A DNA stretch of 20,301 bases from an uncultured Bacilli bacterium (GCA_934122215.1 CAKOWF010000016.1:1-20301), one strand, 5' to 3'; counted from the stretch's first letter, positions 1 to 8,120 are shown. The notes: a model not told the origin generated them from the sequence alone. Numbers and translations are program-made.

Positions 1-7
1 AATATAG

Positions 8-36
8 TAGAAAATAATAATAAAAAATGATATAAT
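8..36 (+). promoter_or_regulatory. SigA-type promoter of the prfB operon
   Basis: A perfect TATAAT at 31-36 is preceded by TGA, giving the extended -10 form TGNTATAAT. A weak -35 (TAGAAA, 8-13) lies 17 bases upstream. Transcription would start near 43, just before the AGGAGG ribosome binding site at 46-51, so the leader is very short. The operon could also receive read-through from a gene upstream of the window. Confidence 0.6.
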
Positions 37-58
37 TATGAAGATAGGAGGCTACAAA

Positions 59-1151
59 ATGGAAAAACAAGAATTAAAGAATAACTATATAATAGATCAA
101 GATAAAATAAATGATTTATGGAGGTTACTTTGAACCTTCTAAAAAACAAGAGAGAATTAAAGAATTAGAACAAATAATGTCTGAACCAAATTTTTGGGAT
201 AATCAAAAAAATAGTGAAAAAGTTATATCAGAAATAAATACATTAAGAAAAAAAATAGATAATGTAAGTAATTTAAAACATAAAATAGAAGATAATATAG
301 AGATGTTAAATTCTATAAAAGATGAAGAAGAATTATTAGAATTGTTAACAACAGAAGAAGAACACATTAGACAAGAGTTGGATGATTTAGAATTAGAAAT
401 GTTATTAAATGGTCCATATGATAAAATGAATGCTATATTAGAAATACATTCAGGTGCCGGAGGTACAGAAGCACAAGATTGGGCTAATATGTTATATAGA
501 ATGTATGATAGATATTTTTCAAAAAAAGGTTATAAGACAGAAATAATAGATATACAACCATGTGATGATGCTGGAATTAAAAGTGTATCAATGATTGTAA
601 AGGGAGAAAATGTTTATGGCTATTTAAAAGGTGAAAAAGGAGTTCATAGATTAATTCGTATTTCCCCATTTGATTCAGGTGCCAGAAGACACACATCATT
701 TGCTTCAGTAGATATTACACCTTTGTTTGATAACAATATAGATATAGAGATAAACCCAAATGATTTAAAAATAGATGTGTATAGAAGTTCAGGTTGTGGA
801 GGACAAGGAGTAAATACAACAGATTCAGCTGTTCGTATAACTCATATTCCGACTAAAACGGTAGTAACTTGTCAAAATGAAAGAAGTCAAATACAAAATA
901 AAGAAAGAGCAATGGAAGTATTGAAAAATAAATTATATCAATTAGAATTAGAAAACAAAAATAAAGAATTACAAGGAATAAAAGGAGAAGTAATGGATGT
1001 CAATTTTGGATCACAAATAAGAACTTATGTAATGCATCCATATTTTATGGTAAAAGATCATAGAACAAATGTAGAAACAAGTAATGTAGATAAAGTATTA
1101 GATGGTGATATAGATTTATTTATAACTTCATATTTGAAGAGAGGTTTGTAA
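59..1151 (+). CDS. prfB: Peptide chain release factor 2 (RF2), made by programmed +1 frameshift
   Basis: RF2 releases finished peptides at UGA and UAA stop codons in the ribosomal A site. The gene starts at ATG 59, seven bases after AGGAGG (46-51), and reads 24 codons to an in-frame TGA at 131-133. The main frame then continues from GAA at 132, so the product is join(59..130,132..1151), about 363 residues. The long frame shows class I release factor signatures: the GGQ loop inside SGCGGQGVNTTDSAVR, which hydrolyses peptidyl-tRNA, and HSGAGGTEAQDW in the preceding domain. The ATG at 111 is not the real start, because it lies inside the frameshift leader. The gene heads an operon with ftsE/ftsX, a common Firmicutes order in which secA often lies upstream (outside this window). 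Its stop TAA overlaps the next ATG by one base. Confidence 0.96.
120..133 (+). promoter_or_regulatory. RF2 autoregulatory +1 frameshift site
   Basis: The site has an internal Shine-Dalgarno-like GGAGG (120-124), a three-base spacer (TTA), the slippery CTT codon (128-130) and the in-frame stop TGA (131-133). Base pairing of GGAGG with 16S rRNA at this close spacing, plus slow UGA decoding when RF2 is scarce, makes the peptidyl-tRNA slip from CTT to TTT so that reading resumes at GAA. This matches the known RF2 feedback element in layout and position, near codon 25. Its presence also shows that UGA is a genuine stop codon here. Confidence 0.95.
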
Positions 1152-2020
1152 TGAAAAAAATAAAAGAAATTAGTATAATAAAAGAAATTTATAAAAAAAA
1201 TAGATTAATTAGAATTAGTCAATTTCTATTAGGATTAGTTATTATATCAGCAGCTTTTAATTTATTTATATTACCAAGTGAAATAGTATATGGTATGAGT
1301 GGTATAGGAATTATATTAAATAAAATATTTAGTATAGATCCATCAACAGTAATATTAATAGGTGATATATTATTACTAATATTAAGTTTAATCTTACTTG
1401 GTTATGATAAAACAAAGAGTTCAATATTAGGATCATTATTGTATCCAATAATGGTTAAATTAACAGCATTTTTACCAAATTATATAAATGTATCAAATGC
1501 TGAACCATTAATGATGACTTTATATGGTGCAGTGTTAAGTGGTTTTGGATTAGGATTAATATTTAAAGCTGGTTATACTACTGGTGGTACAGATGTATTA
1601 AATCAAATAGCTTCTAAGTATTTGAAAATATCAATAGGAAATGCTATGCTTATTACAGATGGATTAATAATAATGGGTGGAGTATTTGTATTTGGATGGA
1701 CACAAGTAATGTATTCATTAATATCACTATATATAATTAGTATGATGACTGATAAAGTAATACTTGGTATTTCACAAAGAAAAGCATTTTATATAATAAC
1801 AGACGAAGAAAACAAAGTAAAAGAATATGTAATGAAAGAACTAAATCATGGAATAACAGAACTTCATGGTATGGGTGGATTTACAGGAAGAAAAAAAGCA
1901 GTGTTAATGTGTGTTATACCAACTAATGAATATTATGCATTTAAAGAAGGAATTCATAAAATAGACAAAGATGCATTCTTTGTTGTAACAGATGCTTATG
2001 AAGTTTATGGAGGCGAGTAA
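1151..2020 (+). CDS. YitT-family membrane protein (DUF161 plus DUF2179)
   Basis: This 289-residue protein has about six hydrophobic segments in its first 200 residues (roughly 22-42, 48-60, 65-84, 91-110, 121-140 and 164-200). It also has the family-typical TGGTDVLNQI loop near residues 144-152. A soluble C-terminal domain (about 212-289) with FYIITDEE, HGITELHGMGGFTG and FFVVTDAYEVYGG fits DUF2179. YitT proteins are widespread in Firmicutes, and their transport or regulatory role is not settled. The start ATG overlaps the prfB stop by one base (TAATG), so the gene is translationally coupled to it, and ftsE starts two bases after its stop. Family assignment is firm; function is unknown. Confidence 0.88.
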   Translation: MKKIKEISIIKEIYKKNRLIRISQFLLGLVIISAAFNLFILPSEIVYGMSGIGIILNKIFSIDPSTVILIGDILLLILSLILLGYDKTKSSILGSLLYPIMVKLTAFLPNYINVSNAEPLMMTLYGAVLSGFGLGLIFKAGYTTGGTDVLNQIASKYLKISIGNAMLITDGLIIMGGVFVFGWTQVMYSLISLYIISMMTDKVILGISQRKAFYIITDEENKVKEYVMKELNHGITELHGMGGFTGRKKAVLMCVIPTNEYYAFKEGIHKIDKDAFFVVTDAYEVYGGE

Positions 2021-2021
2021 T

Positions 2022-2729
2022 ATGGATGTTATTAGAATGACTCATGTAAAAAAGCAATATAAAAATGGAGTTACAGCTATTCATGATTTAAATTTAAATA
2101 TTGAAAAAGGCGATTTTGTATTTATAATTGGATCAACAGGATGTGGTAAATCAACATTAATAAAAATGATTTATCGTGAAGAAAAACCTACTAGTGGTAA
2201 AATTATGGTAGGTGGAGTAGATGTAGCAAAACTAAGAAATAGTAAAGTATACAAAATAAGAAGAAAAATAGGAGTAGTGTTTCAAGACTTCAAACTTTTA
2301 AACAAATCAACAGTTTACGAAAATGTAGCATTTGCACTAGAGGTACTTGGAATACCTAAATCAGAAATATATACAAAAGTAATTAAAGCTTTAGATTTAG
2401 TTGGATTAAAACATAAAGCAAAACAATATCCAACTCAATTATCTGGTGGAGAACAACAACGTGTTGCAATAGCTAGATCAATAGTAAATGGTCCAAAATT
2501 ATTAATATGTGATGAACCTACAGGAAACTTGGATGAAGTAACTAGTATGGAAATAATGAATGTCTTAGAAGAAATCAATAAAATGGGAACAACTATAATA
2601 ATGGTTACACATGATACAGATATAGTAAATAGAATGAAAAAAAGAGTTATATTATTAGATAGTGGAAGAATATTAAAAGATTTTGAGAAAGGAACATATA
2701 ATCATGAAGTTATTAAGAATAATAAGTAG
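2022..2729 (+). CDS. ftsE: Cell-division ABC transporter ATPase FtsE
   Basis: FtsE is the cytoplasmic ATPase of the FtsEX complex, which in Gram-positives drives extracellular peptidoglycan hydrolases during division or elongation. The 235-residue protein has Walker A GSTGCGKST (37-45), a Q-loop in VVFQDFKLL, the ABC signature LSGGEQQR (140-147), Walker B with the catalytic pair D164-E165 in DEPTGNLD, and a switch histidine in MVTHDTD. I chose ATG 2022 because GGAGGCGAG lies just upstream and the product then begins at the usual FtsE N-terminus; an in-frame ATG at 1992 would extend into the preceding gene. The C-terminal 26 bases overlap ftsX. FtsE is separated from close ABC ATPases (such as LolD) mainly by this pairing with ftsX. 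Confidence 0.95.
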   Translation: MDVIRMTHVKKQYKNGVTAIHDLNLNIEKGDFVFIIGSTGCGKSTLIKMIYREEKPTSGKIMVGGVDVAKLRNSKVYKIRRKIGVVFQDFKLLNKSTVYENVAFALEVLGIPKSEIYTKVIKALDLVGLKHKAKQYPTQLSGGEQQRVAIARSIVNGPKLLICDEPTGNLDEVTSMEIMNVLEEINKMGTTIIMVTHDTDIVNRMKKRVILLDSGRILKDFEKGTYNHEVIKNNK

Positions 2730-3603
2730 AAGTATAAGAGATTCTTTTAAAGGTGTATTTAGAAATTTCTCTTTATCAATCGCATCAATATCTTGTATAA
2801 CAATAACTTTAATAGTAGTTTCACTTTCTATAATTTTATCTGATAATGTTAATAATTTTACTAACTTAGTAGAAGAAGATGTAACAATAGTAGCATTTTT
2901 AAGTAATGATATTGATAATGAAAGAGTAAAACAAATAAATGAAGAAATAAATAAACTAGATAATATTGCTAGTATAACATTTGATTCAAAAATGGAAATA
3001 GCAGAAGAAATGAAAGCATCATCAGATGTACTTAATAATTTAATGGAAGATTGGACAGAAGAGGAAAATCCTTTACAAAGTACATATTTAGTTAAAGTTA
3101 AAAACTTAGAAAAAATAAGTGATACAGCAAATGAAATAAAAAATATTGATGGAGTAACTGTAGTTAAATATGGTGAAGGAATGGTAGAAAGCTTAGTTTC
3201 AGCATTTGATTGGGTTAGAAAACTTTGTATTATAATAGTAGCTGCTTTAATAGTCGTAACAGCATTCTTAATAACTAATACAATAAAAATTACTATTTTT
3301 TCAAGAAAGAGAGAAATAGAAATAATGAGATTAGTAGGGGCTTCAAATATAAATATAAAAATACCTTTTATATTTGAAGGATTATTACTAGGAATATTAG
3401 GATCAATAATTCCAATATGTATAACAATATATGGCTATTTCGTAATATATAAACAATTTAATGGACAATTATTTACACCACTTATTAGATTAATAGAACC
3501 ACAACCTTTTGTATATACAGTATCATTAATTTTGTTAGGAATTGGTATTATAGTGGGTATGTTTGGAAGTTTAAATGCTGTAAAAAAACATTTAAAAATA
3601 TAA
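2704..3603 (+). CDS. ftsX: Cell-division ABC permease FtsX
   Basis: FtsX is the membrane half of FtsEX. The 299-residue protein has the expected layout: a cytoplasmic N-terminus, TM1 (22-46), a large extracellular domain (47-170) that in other species contacts a hydrolase or its activator, then TM2 (173-196), TM3 (220-249) and TM4 (268-291). The conserved stretch REIEIMRLVGAS (203-214) lies in the cytoplasmic coupling loop between TM2 and TM3. ATG 2704 was chosen over the upstream in-frame ATG at 2683: it has an AAGGA site at suitable distance and gives the typical short basic N-terminus. Overlap with ftsE suggests coupled translation. The usual downstream partner (a PcsB/CwlO-like hydrolase) is absent; a coiled-coil protein follows instead. 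Confidence 0.95.
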   Translation: MKLLRIISRSIRDSFKGVFRNFSLSIASISCITITLIVVSLSIILSDNVNNFTNLVEEDVTIVAFLSNDIDNERVKQINEEINKLDNIASITFDSKMEIAEEMKASSDVLNNLMEDWTEEENPLQSTYLVKVKNLEKISDTANEIKNIDGVTVVKYGEGMVESLVSAFDWVRKLCIIIVAALIVVTAFLITNTIKITIFSRKREIEIMRLVGASNINIKIPFIFEGLLLGILGSIIPICITIYGYFVIYKQFNGQLFTPLIRLIEPQPFVYTVSLILLGIGIIVGMFGSLNAVKKHLKI

Positions 3604-3615
3604 AGGAGAAAATAT

Positions 3616-4050
3616 ATGTTAAATGAAATAAAAAGGGTTTTAGTAAAACCATATAGTAATGAATTAGATGAATATAGGGAATATAAAATAAAATTTGATG
3701 AATTACAAGAAGTTATAGTAAATGATTCCTGTGAAAAGGATTATGCTTCAAAAAAACAAGCTTTAAAGTTAGAAAGCAAAACTAACAAAAATAAAGAAGA
3801 AATAGAAAATAAAAAACAAGAAATTATGAAAGAATATAAAGAACAATTAGATCTATTTAATAAAAAACTAGAGGAGTATAGTACCATGAAATCTAAATTA
3901 GCTTCATGGAATGTTTATGAATTACAAAGAAAAATGGAAAAAATAAATGAAGCAAATAACTTAGAAGAGTTAGGCTTAACTATAGATCAAGCAAGAGAAT
4001 TATGTAATGAAAATGGAATAGAATTTAGGATTGATTTAGAACAAATGTAG
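3616..4050 (+). CDS. Hypothetical coiled-coil protein in the ftsEX operon
   Basis: I do not recognise this 144-residue protein. It has no signal peptide or membrane segment, so it is predicted to be cytoplasmic. Residues about 15-110 are dominated by Lys, Glu, Gln and Asn with heptad-like hydrophobic spacing, consistent with a long coiled coil. The last 30 residues (from NNLEELGLTIDQARELCNE) look like a small helical cap. AAAGGAG (3602-3608) gives a good ribosome binding site eight bases before ATG. The gene lies 12 bases after ftsX, and its stop TAG sits directly before the AGGAGGG of the next gene, so it is certainly co-transcribed. Position suggests a link to FtsEX or envelope work, but unlike PcsB it has no export signal or CHAP/M23 domain, so a direct substitute role is speculative. 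Confidence 0.75.
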   Translation: MLNEIKRVLVKPYSNELDEYREYKIKFDELQEVIVNDSCEKDYASKKQALKLESKTNKNKEEIENKKQEIMKEYKEQLDLFNKKLEEYSTMKSKLASWNVYELQRKMEKINEANNLEELGLTIDQARELCNENGIEFRIDLEQM

Positions 4051-4058
4051 GAGGGTTT

Positions 4059-5087
4059 ATGGAAAAAATAAAAATAAACATGTTATCAAGTGCTGATAAG
4101 GTAGCAGGTCAAGGTGTAGGAAGTGCTTATTTAGAACAAGTAGAGCTTGTTAAAGAAAAATTATCAGACATATTTGATGTAACAATAAATGGTGGTATTA
4201 AGTATGATATAATGCATCATCATACAATTGATCCAATCAATTATATTAAGATGAAATTAACTAAAGGTGTAAATGTAGCTTACGTTCATTTTTTACCAGA
4301 TACATTAGATGGCAGTATTAAATTACCAAGAATATTTTTCGGAGTATTTAAAAAATATGTTACGAAATTTTATAGAAATGCTGATCATTTAGTAGTAGTT
4401 AATCCTATATTTAAAAAAGATTTAATTGAATATGGAATAGATGAAAATAAAATTACCTACATTCCAAATTATGTATCAAAAGATAAATTTTATTTAAAAA
4501 GTGAAAAAGAAATCAAAGAAATTAAAAGAAGATATGATATTCCATCAAATAAATTTATTGTTTTAGGAGTAGGTCAAGTACAAACAAGAAAAGGAGTAAA
4601 AGATTTTGTCGAAGTAGCAAAACAAAATCCTGATTTATATTTTGTTTGGTGTGGCGGTTTCTCTTTTGGAAAAATAACAGATGGATATCAAGAATTAAAG
4701 GCAATATGGGAAAATCCTCCACAAAATGTTAAATTTTTAGGCATTATTCCAAGAGAAGAAATGAATGATATTTACAATATATGTGATGTATTATTTATGC
4801 CTTCTTATAATGAATTATTTCCAATGTCTATATTAGAAGCTGTCAATTTAAATAAACCAATATTACTTAGAAATCTAGAATTATATGAAGATATTTTATT
4901 TCATAAATATATTATGGGAAAAAATAATGAAGAGTTTTCATCTAATTTAAAAAAATTAAGTAAAGATAAAGAATTTTATAATGAAGCATCAAATAACTCA
5001 AAATATATAAGTAATTATTATTCAAAAGAGCATGTATCTGAAATATGGAAGAATTTTTATTTAGATATATATAATAAAGTACAGTAA
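4059..5087 (+). CDS. GT4-family glycosyltransferase, probably glycolipid (glucosyl-diacylglycerol) synthase
   Basis: This 342-residue GT-B enzyme shows an N-terminal acceptor-domain loop GQGVGSAYLE (17-26), the histidine cluster MHHHT, VAYVHFLP and VVVNP. Its C-terminal donor domain has GVGQVQTRKGV, WCGGFSFG and the GT4 EX7E motif (E252 to E260 in NELFPMSILE). From memory, the overall pattern resembles the CpoA/BgsA/alDGS group, which adds a second sugar to monoglucosyl-diacylglycerol at the inner membrane face in lactobacilli, streptococci and Acholeplasma. Fold and family are clear; acceptor and sugar are inferred. AGGAGGG overlaps the previous stop and ends just before ATG. It is the last gene of the prfB-ftsEX operon, since a terminator hairpin wraps its stop codon. 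Confidence 0.82.
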   Translation: MEKIKINMLSSADKVAGQGVGSAYLEQVELVKEKLSDIFDVTINGGIKYDIMHHHTIDPINYIKMKLTKGVNVAYVHFLPDTLDGSIKLPRIFFGVFKKYVTKFYRNADHLVVVNPIFKKDLIEYGIDENKITYIPNYVSKDKFYLKSEKEIKEIKRRYDIPSNKFIVLGVGQVQTRKGVKDFVEVAKQNPDLYFVWCGGFSFGKITDGYQELKAIWENPPQNVKFLGIIPREEMNDIYNICDVLFMPSYNELFPMSILEAVNLNKPILLRNLELYEDILFHKYIMGKNNEEFSSNLKKLSKDKEFYNEASNNSKYISNYYSKEHVSEIWKNFYLDIYNKVQ

Positions 5088-5107
5088 AAACTGTATTTTT
5101 TATTTTT
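5080..5107 (+). terminator. Rho-independent terminator of the prfB-ftsEX operon
   Basis: A six-base-pair stem TACAGT (5080-5085) / ACTGTA (5090-5095) with an AAAA loop is followed by a T-rich tract (5096-5107). The 5' arm includes the last codon and the first base of the stop TAA, so the hairpin overlaps the coding end. The stem is short and AT-rich, but the U-tract is strong. Confidence 0.7.
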
Positions 5108-5134
5108 AATTGCATAAATTTTTGATTATAAATA

Positions 5135-5143
5135 TGGTATAAT
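5135..5143 (+). promoter_or_regulatory. Extended -10 promoter of mutS
   Basis: TGG followed by TATAAT (5138-5143) makes a full extended -10 element. No convincing -35 is present at 16-18 bases. The predicted start near 5150 falls at the AGGTGA ribosome binding site (5150-5155), leaving almost no leader before ATG 5161. Confidence 0.6.
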
Positions 5144-5160
5144 TAAATCAGGTGAAGTAT

Positions 5161-7701
5161 ATGAATAGAAAAGATGTTGATTTAAATAAAATAACGCCTA
5201 TGATGAAACAATATTTAGAAATAAAAGAAAAAAATGAAGATATTATTATTTTTTTTAGATTAGGCGACTTTTATGAAATGTTTTTTGAAGATGCTATATT
5301 AGTATCACATGAACTAGAATTAACTTTAACAGGGAAAAATGCTGGATTAGATGAAAAGATACCAATGTGTGGAATACCACATCATGCTGCTAATGTATAT
5401 ATAGAAAAATTGGTTGATTTAGGATATAAAATAGGTATATGTGAACAATTAGAAGATCCTGCACTTGCTAAAGGAATAGTAAAAAGGGATATAATTCAAA
5501 TAATAAGTAAAGGTACTATTATTCAAGATGAATCTCTAAAAGAATATGAAAATAATTATATTGGAAGTTTAATAGATTTTAACCATTCATATGTATTAAG
5601 TTATGCTGATATATCAACTGGAGAAATATATTCAACTATACTAGAACATAATGCTACTAAAGTAATAAGTGAAATAGTAAGTATTGGTTTAAAAGAAGTA
5701 ATAGTAAATGAAAAAATAGACTCAACAATAACTTCTATTTTAAAAAATCAATTTAAAGTAGTAATAACTTACTCTAATGAAGCTGAATCACAAAAAGAAT
5801 ATGAATATATATACAGTGATATAACTGATATAAGACATATAGAAACTATTAAACATTTATTAACATATATAACAAATACTCAAAAAAGAAGTTTAGCTCA
5901 TTTTGAAAAAGTTGTTATAAAAGACAATAAAGATTATTTAAAAATGGATATTCATACTAAAAGAAATCTAGAATTAACAGAAACTTTGAGATTAAAACAA
6001 AGAAACTTCTCTTTAATATGGTTACTTGATAAAACTAAAACAGCAATGGGCTCAAGAACTTTAAAAAACATGATAGAAAATCCATTAATAAATAAAGAAG
6101 AAATAAATAAAAGATACGATACAATAGAGACACTATTAAAAGAATTTATTAAAAAAGAAGAATTATGTAATTATTTATATGAAGTATATGATTTAGAAAG
6201 ATTAAGTGGAAAAATAGCTTTTGGTAGTGCGAATGCTAGAGATTTATTACAACTTAAAAATTCTTTAAAAGTTTTACCAAATATAAAACAAATATTAATA
6301 GATATTAATTTTTATAAAAATATAGAAGAATTAGATGATTTATATGAATTACTAGAAAATTCTATATATGAAAATCCACCAGTATCTATAAAAGAAGGAT
6401 ATATTATAAAAGAAGGATATAGTAAAGAATTAGATGAACTAAAAGACTTAAGAAAAGGTGGTAAAGACTTTGTAGCTAGATTTGAAGAAGAAGAAAAAGA
6501 AAGAACTGGTATTAAAAATTTAAAAGTTGGTTTTAATAGAGTATTTGGATATTATATAGAAGTATCAAAAGGAAATATTGACTTAATAAAAGATGAATAT
6601 GGATATGAAAGAAGACAAACTTTAGCTAATTGTGAAAGATATATAAGTCCAATATTAAAAGAAAAAGAAGCATTAATATTAAATGCAGAAGAAAAAATAA
6701 TTGAGTTAGAATACGAATTATTTACTGAAATAAGAGATAAAATTAAAGAATATATACCTAGATTACAAAGTATTTCAAAAGTAATAAGTGAAATAGACGT
6801 ATTACAATCATTCGCAACAGTATCAGAAGAAAATAATTATGTAAGACCTATACTAAGTGATAAAAAAGAAATTAGATTAATTAATTCTAGACATCCTGTA
6901 GTGGAAAAAGTAATTGAGACAGAATTTGTATCAAATAATATTATAATGGATGAAAAGACCAACATCCTATTAATAACAGGACCTAATATGGCAGGTAAAT
7001 CAACATTTATGAGAGAACTTGCTATAAGTGTTATTATGGCTCAAATTGGATGTTTTGTTCCAGCTAGTGAAGCAACACTACCAATATTTGATGCTATATA
7101 TACAAGAATTGGGGCAAGTGATGATTTAGTTAGTGGAGAATCAACGTTTATGGTTGAAATGAAAGAAGCAGCAAATGCTATTAATAATGCTACAGTTAAT
7201 AGTTTAATTTTATTTGATGAATTAGGTAGAGGTACAGCTACTTTTGATGGTATGTCTTTAGCGCAAGCTATAATAGAATATATTCATACTAATATTAAAT
7301 GTAAAACTTTATTTTCAACCCATTATCATGAATTAACTGACTTAGATAAAACTTTAAATGGTTTAAAAAATGTACATGTAAGTGCAGTAGAAGAAAATGG
7401 AAATATTACATTCTTACATAAAGTAAAAGATGGTTCTATTGATAAAAGTTATGGTATTCATGTTGCTAAATTAGCTGATTTACCTAGTAATTTAATAGAT
7501 AGAGCAAGTAATATTTTAGCTGTTTATGAAAATAAAGAAGCCAAAAGAGATACAAAAATACAAGAAAGTTTACCAATAGATGAGTTATTAGAAAAAAAAG
7601 ATTCCATAATAGAAGAAGAAATCAAAAAAATAAATGTCTTGGATATTACTCCAATGGATGCTATGAATATTTTGTACAATCTAAAAGAAAAAATTAAATA
7701 G
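5161..7701 (+). CDS. mutS: DNA mismatch repair protein MutS
   Basis: MutS recognises base mismatches and small loops in new DNA and starts repair. The 846-residue protein has family-typical length. It carries the mismatch-binding Phe-X-Glu motif (F37-Y38-E39 in GDFYEMF), connector and lever regions, the clamp, and a C-terminal ATPase with Walker A GPNMAGKST (607-615), Walker B with D686-E687 in LFDELGRGT, and STHYHEL. The tail PMDAMNILYNLKEK is the usual dimerisation helix region. An in-frame GTG at 5152 would add three residues, but it overlaps the AGGTGA ribosome binding site, so ATG 5161 is preferred. No mutL follows within the window; a small membrane protein does. Confidence 0.97.
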   Translation: MNRKDVDLNKITPMMKQYLEIKEKNEDIIIFFRLGDFYEMFFEDAILVSHELELTLTGKNAGLDEKIPMCGIPHHAANVYIEKLVDLGYKIGICEQLEDPALAKGIVKRDIIQIISKGTIIQDESLKEYENNYIGSLIDFNHSYVLSYADISTGEIYSTILEHNATKVISEIVSIGLKEVIVNEKIDSTITSILKNQFKVVITYSNEAESQKEYEYIYSDITDIRHIETIKHLLTYITNTQKRSLAHFEKVVIKDNKDYLKMDIHTKRNLELTETLRLKQRNFSLIWLLDKTKTAMGSRTLKNMIENPLINKEEINKRYDTIETLLKEFIKKEELCNYLYEVYDLERLSGKIAFGSANARDLLQLKNSLKVLPNIKQILIDINFYKNIEELDDLYELLENSIYENPPVSIKEGYIIKEGYSKELDELKDLRKGGKDFVARFEEEEKERTGIKNLKVGFNRVFGYYIEVSKGNIDLIKDEYGYERRQTLANCERYISPILKEKEALILNAEEKIIELEYELFTEIRDKIKEYIPRLQSISKVISEIDVLQSFATVSEENNYVRPILSDKKEIRLINSRHPVVEKVIETEFVSNNIIMDEKTNILLITGPNMAGKSTFMRELAISVIMAQIGCFVPASEATLPIFDAIYTRIGASDDLVSGESTFMVEMKEAANAINNATVNSLILFDELGRGTATFDGMSLAQAIIEYIHTNIKCKTLFSTHYHELTDLDKTLNGLKNVHVSAVEENGNITFLHKVKDGSIDKSYGIHVAKLADLPSNLIDRASNILAVYENKEAKRDTKIQESLPIDELLEKKDSIIEEEIKKINVLDITPMDAMNILYNLKEKIK

Positions 7702-7715
7702 AAAGAGGGTTAAAT

Positions 7716-8087
7716 ATGTTAAAAAAAGAAAATTGGTTTATTTATTTTATAATGATGATTTTTACATTTGGTGGATATATAATTATACCTGCTAGTCAGT
7801 TAAATTTGTTTAAAAAAAACAAATGGTATTCAAATTATAAATATTGGTTATATGGTACTTTAGCTTTAGTTTTACCAGTATTTGTTATGCTAATTATATT
7901 GGTTATTCAAATGACTGTAGAAGTAGCAAAAAAATTAAAAGTAGATGGAAGTGATATATATGGTAATCCATATGTATGGATTTCTTTACTTATTATACCT
8001 GTAGTTGGTTGGGTATTATTTATAGTGATGTATATTTATTTACATTTCTATATTGTTATTAATATTAAAAGAGATGTATTAAAATAA
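7716..8087 (+). CDS. Small three-helix membrane protein of unknown function
   Basis: I do not recognise a family for this 123-residue protein. Three hydrophobic segments are visible (about 7-27, 44-68 and 87-114), separated by a short basic loop (KKNKWYSNYKY) and a polar loop (KKLKVDGSDIYGNP). The last helix contains IIPVVGWVLFIVMYIYL, loosely like small membrane proteins related to DUF5684, but the match is too weak to assign. GAGGG lies nine bases before ATG. It follows mutS by 14 bases with no terminator between, so it is probably co-transcribed, yet nothing connects it to mismatch repair. A terminator begins inside its stop codon. Confidence 0.7.
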   Translation: MLKKENWFIYFIMMIFTFGGYIIIPASQLNLFKKNKWYSNYKYWLYGTLALVLPVFVMLIILVIQMTVEVAKKLKVDGSDIYGNPYVWISLLIIPVVGWVLFIVMYIYLHFYIVINIKRDVLK

Positions 8088-8112
8088 AGTACTTGAAAAA
8101 AGTACTTTTTTT
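8086..8112 (+). terminator. Terminator after the mutS unit, overlapping the next promoter
   Basis: A perfect nine-base-pair stem AAAGTACTT (8086-8094) / AAGTACTTT (8099-8107) with a GAAA tetraloop runs into a T-tract ending at 8112. The 5' arm starts within the stop TAA (8085-8087). The -35 hexamer of the following gene (TTGAAA, 8093-8098) occupies the loop and the top of the stem. Confidence 0.88.
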
Positions 8113-8120
8113 GATATAAT
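8093..8120 (+). promoter_or_regulatory. SigA-type promoter nested in the terminator hairpin
   Basis: TTGAAA (8093-8098), a 16-base spacer and TATAAT (8115-8120), preceded by TGA, form a good extended promoter for the surface protein at 8146. The spacer is the terminator's 3' arm and T-tract. The predicted start is near 8127. The ribosome binding site is a weak AGGA at 8132-8135 or GTGAT at 8138-8142. Confidence 0.75.

Noticed and set aside
111..1151. prfB starting at ATG 111
   Set aside because: This ATG lies between the real start (59) and the frameshift site, in the post-shift frame, and has no separate ribosome binding site. The leader, slippery CTT and TGA explain the layout better.
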